A stretch of 64,000 nt of DNA from Paramoeba atlantica. Its lineage: Eukaryota; Discosea. Below, in pieces: positions 58,274-64,000 of the stretch (the first letter of the stretch is position 1; the number at the start of each line of letters is the position of its first letter). The stretch lies in assembly GCA_977017575.1 (NCBI GenBank), contig CDRNVI010000014.1, positions 124,001-188,000 of the forward strand. The letters run 5' to 3'. The position numbers and the translations under genes are program-made. The notes below the pieces were generated by a model. That model made no database searches and was not told where the DNA came from. It saw only the letters and a program-made list of their open reading frames with translations.

Positions 58274-59563
58274 CTATTTGTCACCTCGTTCTAAAGACTC
58301 AACCTGTTTCGTCGTGCTAGTTTCCTTTGATTTGCCTATCTCACCTGCTTCGCACATTGTGCTTGTCGTTTCCTCCGGTTCCGCTACGTCCCATCCGGCG
58401 CGGCGAAGATCCTGTCGAAGAATCGCTGCCTTGCTCACCATTTGATCCATCTCGAACGCGGACGGTGAAGTGATTGGAACATCACACCCTATCCCTGTTG
58501 TGGTTAGCGCCACACGCCGACATAGTAGCGGCAGCGATGCCAATACACTCCTTGCTTTGTGCAAAGCTTCCTCACTGTAAGGTGCATCGTCTACACTCCA
58601 AGCCTTATTACTCTTGTTCGTATTCTCCATCTCGATCGCCACAGGCTCACTTTGCTCCAGTAGCAGACACTCCGATATGGCTTGATCTCCTCGTAAAGCT
58701 TTCAAATAGGACACAACCAACTCAAAACCGGAGAACGCCAAAGCATAGGGAAGTTCCAAATCCCCTTCCTGCTCGCTATCCTGTCCATCTTCCCCATTCT
58801 CTGGATTTGCCCCTCTCCCTTCCCCCTTTTCCGCGCTTGCCACGTCATGTCTTCCCCCCTCCCCGGACCTTCCCTTTGCATTTTCCTCCCCCCTTTTGCC
58901 TTTTCCCACCACACTCCCCACATCCCGGGCCACACAGTGCAGCCACGAATCGGGCATCCCGAAATGGTTCCCGAACGGTTGCAACAGCGGCACCCCACTG
59001 CGCACTGTCCCCCCCACCACCACGCTGAGGTCAATATCAAACGGGTCACGGCGACAGGCCGCGGCGAGCAGCGTGCGTGCCTTGTAGACCGCAAGCGTGG
59101 GGACCCCGATGAGCTTTCGCGGGTTAAACAGGGCTTTACCCGAGAGGTGAGACTTCAGCAGCGCTGTAGCCACCGCGGTGTGGTAATTCACATCCTGGGA
59201 GAGGATAAACAGTGGAGGTAGCGCGGAGGGGGTGTTCGTAAACCCCATAGCCGCGTTAAGGTACCAATGAAGGTGGGTACGAAATTGGGCCTCTTTCTCC
59301 TGCTGCTGGCCTGGGCTGGGGTCGACACAGCAGACCACCGCGCGGATGGAGTCCAGGGGACGGGGGGAGGGGGAGAAGGGACGCACCTCACAGTGGGTGG
59401 GGAGGTGGCCGAGGTCCACACAGAGGGACTCACAGGCGGGGGGGAGGTGGAGGTTGGTGAGGAGAGCGTGGGATTTGAAGTGAAGGCAGAGGGTGTCGAG
59501 GAGAGGACCACGATGTCCGAGGACGGCCACGCGGGAGTACAGGGTGGGGTTGGGGTGGAACAT
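58274..59563 (-). CDS. Malate-dehydrogenase-like protein, catalytic residues lost
   Basis: 429 residues. Colinear with NAD-dependent malate dehydrogenase: VAVLGHRGPLL (dinucleotide loop) at about 12, CVDLGHLPT (family 'DLSHIxT') at about 48, RKLIGVPTLAVYKARTLLAA ('KLxGVTTLDVVRA') at about 148, DLSVVVGGTVRSGVPLL ('VPVIGGHxGxTIxPL') at about 178, and LPYALAFSGFELVVSYLKAL near 270. The catalytic His is Thr in GGT, the partner Asp and Arg of 'DVVR' are Ala and Lys, and the substrate Arg motif 'RKPGMxR' is absent. The region 215-260 is a Gly/Glu/Lys-rich insert. Probably a pseudoenzyme with a structural or RNA/protein-binding role. Confidence 0.7.
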   Translation of the reverse strand: MFHPNPTLYSRVAVLGHRGPLLDTLCLHFKSHALLTNLHLPPACESLCVDLGHLPTHCEVRPFSPSPRPLDSIRAVVCCVDPSPGQQQEKEAQFRTHLHWYLNAAMGFTNTPSALPPLFILSQDVNYHTAVATALLKSHLSGKALFNPRKLIGVPTLAVYKARTLLAAACRRDPFDIDLSVVVGGTVRSGVPLLQPFGNHFGMPDSWLHCVARDVGSVVGKGKRGEENAKGRSGEGGRHDVASAEKGEGRGANPENGEDGQDSEQEGDLELPYALAFSGFELVVSYLKALRGDQAISECLLLEQSEPVAIEMENTNKSNKAWSVDDAPYSEEALHKARSVLASLPLLCRRVALTTTGIGCDVPITSPSAFEMDQMVSKAAILRQDLRRAGWDVAEPEETTSTMCEAGEIGKSKETSTTKQVESLERGDK

Positions 59564-59794
59564 TGGGGGGGAGGAGAAAAAGGGAGAAAAGTAGAGGGCA
59601 GAAGCGAAAGTAACGGAACATTGGGGGGTTTGAATCTGCAGTACATCTGTAAAGGAGGTGAGTTGGAGAGAGCCGCGCCAATGTGCGCTCCAAACTAAAA
59701 TACCTCCAAACTAAAATCGTGCATAGAGGTATGCGTTGTCTACAACATACTACATGCTTTGCAAAACCACTGTGGGGAATCAATACGATGGTTA

Positions 59795-61624
59795 TCACAC
59801 GCTATGACGTCTCTTGACTACTTGATATAACGGATCCGTTTCCGCGAAACGTCTTTTGCAATCCTCAATCTCATCCACCTCTTTAGGAATGCCAGCAGTA
59901 ATGACAATAGGTGGCGACGGTGTATTTGTGGAGGAGGTTTCAGATCCCCCAACAATCAGATTATCTTCGATTCGAAACCCAATGCCGCGAAATTCTGGAG
60001 GAAAAACGGAGTCGTCTGGGATGTAAACCCCGGGCTCCACAGTGTGCATCATCCCCGGAACAAAGCAATCCGTTTGTATAGGGTAGTTCTCATGAATATC
60101 GATCCCCATGGGGTGACCCCAGTTGTGGGGGTAAACCCTCCGTAGCAACGCAGTCTTTTGCGCCGGACTCCACTGAGGATCAATCACCCCGACGGACTGC
60201 AGCGCCTCCAACACACGTCGCTCACTTTCCCCATGCATGGTGGAGATTTTTCGCCCAGGAACCACCTCGCGGATCAAACCCTTCTGCACTTCCAGCAGCG
60301 CGTTGTACAGCTTCCGTTGGGCTGGGGAAAACCGCTCCCCCACGGGCCACACCCGGGTGCAATCTGTGGGATAGTAATGGTAGCTCGCTCCCGCATCCAC
60401 CATCACCAGATCCCCCTCCTGCATCATGGCGTTGTTGTCAATATAGTGTAGTGATAAGGCATTGCGTCCACTGGCGACTACCGGGACATACGCTAACCCT
60501 TCTGCCCCACGGAGCTGACAGGCAAACTCCAGCACCGAGGCCACGTGGTGCTCGGAGAGCCCAGGGGCGGTGCACCCCATCGCGGCACGAAACCCATCCT
60601 TGGTAATCTCCGCCGCGTGCGTCATCATACGCTGTGCCGCTTGAGACTTCACCATTCGTAACTCCCAAAACAGGTGGGCTGGACACAACAACGTACCTGG
60701 ACCAAGCGGCGAGTCTCTCCACTTCCTCACCTCCACATCCACACTATCCCCTTTACTCCCCCCACCACGGTGGTAGTAACACGGCACATCATTCGGAAGA
60801 TAAAGCCCCCCTTCCTGCGACACCTCCCCCCCTCCTCCTCCCCCCTCCCCCATCCCCATCTTCAACTCCCCATACAAACCCGCCAGCACCTCCCCCAGTC
60901 TCCCCAACGGATACGCCCGGTCACACCCCAACACCCCCACCGCCTCCCGTACCCCCGTCCGAGGCCCATGCCACAGCTCCCCCTCTGCCGTACTCTCCTC
61001 CACGAACAACAACCACTCCGTAGTCGTCGTAGCCGTATCTGTAGTCCTAGCCACCGTCCCGGCGGTACCCCTCGTAGGCGACTCCCCCGTCACACTACGC
61101 GTCGTACCCCCGGGACGGTGGCTAGGACTACAGATACGACTACGACGACGTGTACTCGTGGGGGTCCTGTTGACGAACACCGCGACGACCCGGGGCTCCG
61201 TGTGGGCCACGGCGGTCAGGAACCACAGGTTGGATTCCTGCCGCGCGGGCCACAGGATGTCGTGGGTGCGGGTGGGGCGGGGGGACCCGGCGAGTACGAG
61301 GAGGGCGTTGGGGGGGAGGGCGCGGTGGAGGGCGCGGCGACGGGAGGCGTACTCGGGGGCGGGGATGCCGGGGGTGAGGGCACCGGGGGCGACCAGGTGG
61401 GGGTGGGAGGCGGGGGTGGGCTGGCTGAGGCGGGGGGGCCGGGGAGAAGACGAAGAGGGAGAAGCCATGGGGTTGGGGGTACGCGAAGAGGGGGAGGTGT
61501 GGAGGCGACGGGAGGGGGAGGAGGGGTGTAGGGTGAGGAGAGGGGAGAGGGTGGGGGGAGGGAGGGGGGGACGGAGGGAACGTGCGAGGGGTGGGGGGAG
61601 AGGGAGGGGGGGAAAGGGAGGCAT
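59795..61624 (-). CDS. Icp55/XPNPEP3-like M24B aminopeptidase
   Basis: 609 residues. The Pro/Ser/Arg-rich, acidic-poor N-terminus (1-75) suits a mitochondrial presequence. The N-terminal domain starts at YASRRRALHRALPPNALLVL (Icp55-type). The pita-bread catalytic domain shows all five metal ligands: Asp in VMVDAGASYHYYPTD and its second Asp, His in NWGHPMGIDIHENY, Glu in MHTVEPGVYIP and Glu in FRIEDNLIVGG. The family removes residues exposed by the mitochondrial processing peptidase, or cleaves X-Pro bonds. A 44-residue Thr/Arg-rich insert (about 159-201) comes from an inverted repeat in the DNA. Confidence 0.9.
   Translation of the reverse strand: MPPFPPLPLPPPLARSLRPPLPPPTLSPLLTLHPSSPSRRLHTSPSSRTPNPMASPSSSSPRPPRLSQPTPASHPHLVAPGALTPGIPAPEYASRRRALHRALPPNALLVLAGSPRPTRTHDILWPARQESNLWFLTAVAHTEPRVVAVFVNRTPTSTRRRSRICSPSHRPGGTTRSVTGESPTRGTAGTVARTTDTATTTTEWLLFVEESTAEGELWHGPRTGVREAVGVLGCDRAYPLGRLGEVLAGLYGELKMGMGEGGGGGGEVSQEGGLYLPNDVPCYYHRGGGSKGDSVDVEVRKWRDSPLGPGTLLCPAHLFWELRMVKSQAAQRMMTHAAEITKDGFRAAMGCTAPGLSEHHVASVLEFACQLRGAEGLAYVPVVASGRNALSLHYIDNNAMMQEGDLVMVDAGASYHYYPTDCTRVWPVGERFSPAQRKLYNALLEVQKGLIREVVPGRKISTMHGESERRVLEALQSVGVIDPQWSPAQKTALLRRVYPHNWGHPMGIDIHENYPIQTDCFVPGMMHTVEPGVYIPDDSVFPPEFRGIGFRIEDNLIVGGSETSSTNTPSPPIVITAGIPKEVDEIEDCKRRFAETDPLYQVVKRRHSV
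61023..61149. repeat. Inverted repeat inserted in the Icp55-like coding region
   Basis: Arms 61023-61062 and 61110-61149 are 40-bp inverted copies with one mismatch (GTCGTCGTAG...CACCGTCCCGG), around a 47-bp GC-rich loop. The reading frame stays open through both arms. It lies where the family has only a short loop between two strands. Confidence 0.9.
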
Positions 61625-61873
61625 GGAAGGGAGGGGGAAGGGGGAGAAGAGGAAAGGTGTGGGGGGGGAAAGGTAAGGGGAAAGAGGGAAGAATAACCGT
61701 CAGGGGGGTTTACTGATCGAGTGATCAATACACAGGAGAGTAGTCGTTTTAGAGGGGTGAAACTTAAAAATACGTCACCTGGACGAACCGAAGCGAACCG
61801 ACCCAATCCCATTGAAACCAAAGGCGATTTCTACTTGGCGCTTTTTTCAAAACTAGTTACAAGCTTTTCATGT

Positions 61874-62383
61874 TCAAAAAAAATGTGCACTTCTATATGA
61901 TTTTCTTGTATACTCCCATATTATACGTTGCAGTCGTAGAGGCACAGTTCTGGCTCTGAGAAGTGAAGTCTTTACTGGAAGACGGAGAAAACCTCTAGTA
62001 TCATGGAAAATTTCCTTGCAGTATGGAGGTGCCGGTGATGGTACGGATGCATGTAAAAGTTTGTAAGATCCTTCTCCATCTTCATGAAACAATAGCCCTG
62101 TATCACGAGCATGTGACATAAGCACTAATGCTTCAAGAAGAATAGTCCCATCAATAGGAACTCCGTACATTTCCTTAATGATGTTGCAGTTGTCGCCGTC
62201 TTGCAACACTTTAGAACGACTCTCCAGCCGTTCAATGCACTTGTCGAGCAAGTACTCCTCCATGCGATCCAAAATTTCTTGTGGGGGCAAGCGGTCAGCC
62301 CCATACTTCCCATTCTTCTCTTGGGCTGACAACCATAAAGTAAGCTGTACGGCTTTCTTGCGGAAAGTACCTGCCAGCACCAT
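61874..62383 (-). CDS. Uncharacterised small protein
   Basis: 169 residues. Composition is protein-like (EILDRMEEYLLDKCIERLES; YGVPIDGTILLEALVLMSH) but no family is recognised. The first codons lie in a direct duplication (62361-62384 and 62390-62412) that also places two ATG-bearing MVLAGT copies in different frames, so the true start may be upstream and disrupted. Same strand as the host genes. Confidence 0.5.
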   Translation of the reverse strand: MVLAGTFRKKAVQLTLWLSAQEKNGKYGADRLPPQEILDRMEEYLLDKCIERLESRSKVLQDGDNCNIIKEMYGVPIDGTILLEALVLMSHARDTGLLFHEDGEGSYKLLHASVPSPAPPYCKEIFHDTRGFLRLPVKTSLLRARTVPLRLQRIIWEYTRKSYRSAHFF

Positions 62384-62412
62384 TCAGTACGGAAGTACCT
62401 GCCAGCACCATT
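62361..62412. repeat. 24-bp direct duplication
   Basis: CGGAAAGTACCTGCCAGCAC-CATT and CGGAAGTACCTGCCAGCAC-CATT, spaced 5 bp apart and differing by one base. It straddles the apparent start of the 61874 gene. Confidence 0.85.
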
Positions 62413-62415
62413 AGA

Positions 62416-62610
62416 ATGGCCATCCCACTAAAAAATCTGAAAACATGGAATGAGAACGGGGCTGTTCTATCTAACGAGGTATGGGGGAAACTCTGCGCGG
62501 ATATAGATTCGTACATGGTATACGGGATCGCAAGCTGCATCGAAGCTTTTCTACGGTTTGGCTTTGATCTTATTGAGCAAAGTTCACCATACGTATCATA
62601 CCAGTGGTAG
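62416..62610 (+). CDS. Doubtful short ORF
   Basis: 64 codons, ATG to TAG, with acceptable composition (NEVWGKLCADIDSYMVYGIA). It starts directly after the duplication and is divergent from the gene at 61874. An antisense extension of that gene would use the same DNA. Either may be real; I cannot decide. Confidence 0.2.
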   Translation: MAIPLKNLKTWNENGAVLSNEVWGKLCADIDSYMVYGIASCIEAFLRFGFDLIEQSSPYVSYQW

Positions 62611-62964
62611 TGTGATATGACCATACATTATTAAAATTTACGCGCGCTAAAATTATTTTAGCGAATATTTTAGTAAAATATTCATAGTAGTATTATTCGG
62701 GATTTTCTGCGATTGCCGAACTTTTCTCTTAAGTAGGTGAAACTGAAGCAAATTTCGGTTCTTTTTCAATTTTTGTCCATCAAATTTTCTGATCGTAGAA
62801 AATACTTCTCCACAGATGTATTTATGATAAATACATACACGAAAAAACAGAAAAACGAATAAAAAGGACGAATAAATAAACATAAAGAATTGGTAGAAGG
62901 GGAATAGATTGCGCCAGGCGAACCGAGGCGAACAGACCCCGAACCTGAATAGTTTCACCCCTCT

Positions 62965-63260
62965 TAATTGCAGTGGTCGTATAGCTATCGCTCTACCCTC
63001 GATTACAGAAAAAAAAGGGAACGAAATTGGTAAAAATATAGAGAGGAACACAGTACTTCCCTGGCTAAAAATAAAGGAAAATAAAAATCCAGAAAAAGAA
63101 AATTGATTTTTTCATTATCATTTTCCTTTTTCATTTTCCCTTATTTTTGATCAGGGTAGAGAAAATATGAAGTAATGGCAAATAAATAATTTTTTAAAAA
63201 TCGTTTCCTCTATTGTATTTTAAGAGTTTGGGGCCTATACTAGATTTCTACGCCGTGTCC
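62965..63260 (+). repeat. R1 fragments, copy d
   Basis: GCAGTGGTCGTATAGCTATC, CGCTCTACCCTCGATTACAG and, later, TTTCCTCTATTGTATTTTAA then GAGTTTGGGGCCTATACTAG match R1 blocks in order, with deletions. Confidence 0.65.
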
Positions 63261-63414
63261 TATCATCTTCCAAAGGGGGAGATTCACTTCCCTGAAGTAT
63301 AAAGGGGGGTGACAGTAAATATTAAGAATTAATATCGCCTTTTGAGTGAGAGCAAGGATATGGAAAAGGCTCGAAGAATTTTGCCGCACAGAGGGATCCG
63401 GTCCAGATTCGGCC

Positions 63415-64000
63415 ATGGCCGTAGCTTTCATTCACCGGATGCCACTGACCCCCTCGACAAGGTTGGGGCACGCAAGAAGCATGCAGACAATCTTGAACCT
63501 GGGGGGCACGGATTCCATTCCACTAAAGCTGTTTGCAAAAGCCCTGCAAGCTAAAGAGGCGCTCAAACCAATTCGACAAATGACTCCAATCACACCTTGG
63601 CAACTGCACAAACTAAGACTGCCGATCAAAAAAGGTGGCTTAGGCCTAACCGCTTGTCACGAGACACGTACTGCCGCGTACCACAACTCCAGATTTATGG
63701 TTTTCGAGCGCAAAAATTCTAGTTCTGCTCAAACCAGCTCATCTGGAAATGAAAATGCGACAAATATTCCATCCGATGAAGAAAGCACAACAGCCTCAAT
63801 GATGCATCAAAAAAAGTTCGAACTCCTTTTGAAGGATCCGGAGATAGGACCGATAATAGAGGCAACCTCATTCAAAGGGAATTCAGATTGGCTTACATCG
63901 AATGCGCGGTATGCACCTGCGTCCCATTACGAATTAACGATCATGGCAAGATTTGGAGCAGCGCATCCTAAGTTACTAAAGAATGTACAGCGCTCTGGGT
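63415..64000 (+). CDS. Reverse-transcriptase-like ORF, cut by the window edge
   Basis: The frame is open from before 63415 to the end of the window. Around residues 65-85 it reads TPWQLHKLRLPIKKGGLGLT followed by a Thr-Ala-Ala-Tyr stretch. This LP-x-x-x-GGLG-(L/I) signature occurs just after the polymerase domain of many LINE-type reverse transcriptases. No YxDD box lies in this part, since that core would be upstream and is not found in this frame, so the copy is 5'-truncated. A Ser/Asn/Glu-rich linker follows. Confidence 0.45.
   Translation, partial: MAVAFIHRMPLTPSTRLGHARSMQTILNLGGTDSIPLKLFAKALQAKEALKPIRQMTPITPWQLHKLRLPIKKGGLGLTACHETRTAAYHNSRFMVFERKNSSSAQTSSSGNENATNIPSDEESTTASMMHQKKFELLLKDPEIGPIIEATSFKGNSDWLTSNARYAPASHYELTIMARFGAAHPKLLKNVQRSG

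Noticed and set aside
60674-61676. Plus-strand ORFs of 285 and 172 codons opposite the Icp55-like gene
   Set aside because: The minus strand has all five metal ligands in order; the opposite frames are low-complexity.
62416-62624. Joining 62295-62624 (minus) to 61874-62383 as one gene
   Set aside because: The join would require removing the 24-bp duplication, and the upstream part has composition no better than the opposite strand; left open.
1-64000. tRNA and rRNA genes
   Set aside because: I scanned for paired A/B-box and cloverleaf patterns by eye and found none I could defend; tRNAscan-SE would be decisive.

Overview
The window looks like nuclear DNA from a microbial eukaryote. It has mid-range GC content, long intron-less reading frames (up to 1,560 codons), a mitochondrial-type PPR protein, an Icp55-like mitochondrial peptidase, an FG-rich nucleoporin-like protein, an HMG-box protein and eukaryotic 'cut-and-paste' transposons. 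All 26 host genes or host pseudogenes I can defend lie on the minus strand over about 57 kb, while the transposon ORFs lie on both strands. One-strand gene order without introns suggests polycistronic directional gene clusters of the kinetoplastid/euglenozoan type, for example a kinetoplastid endosymbiont such as Perkinsela. That assignment is an inference: I saw no spliced-leader gene, no clear splice-acceptor pattern and no diagnostic marker.

Layout. 1-5 kb is a bed of repeats: a structured element (S1), a SINE-like insert, a dispersed repeat R1 with a PIF/Harbinger-like transposase remnant, a fold-back repeat and a TA-flanked MITE. 5-13 kb holds LRR genes in several states of repair, a decayed Tc1-like transposase and a GC-rich ORF with one in-frame stop. 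13-14 kb is an HMG-box gene. 14-24.7 kb is a transposon graveyard: a Tc1/mariner element with terminal repeats of about 110 bp, several deletion derivatives, a Merlin fossil, a pogo-like transposase and a SINE-like insert, with one LRR gene inside. 25-49 kb is the main gene block: PPR protein, LRR genes, an unknown basic protein, a Cgr1-like protein, a double-HTH protein, the FG/NPF protein, three more LRR loci and an Rpb4/RPC9-like subunit. 49-56 kb is again mobile DNA (R1 copies, palindromic elements, Harbinger-like and Tc1-like transposases). 56-62.4 kb has an LRR gene, a malate-dehydrogenase-like pseudoenzyme, the Icp55-like peptidase and a small unknown gene. The right edge cuts a reverse-transcriptase-like ORF.

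The dominant theme is a family of at least 12 loci encoding small LRR proteins. Each has a cap with the pattern W-x-N-T-x-A-C-x-W-x-x-I-x-C, followed by repeats whose frame is set by 'LP'. Duplicates, nonsense and frameshift alleles, and a transposon-split copy show birth-and-death evolution. Most of the rest of the sequence is small non-autonomous elements, many with recognisable terminal repeats and target-site duplications. The most unusual object is S1, two diverged copies of which keep the same multi-stem fold through compensatory changes.
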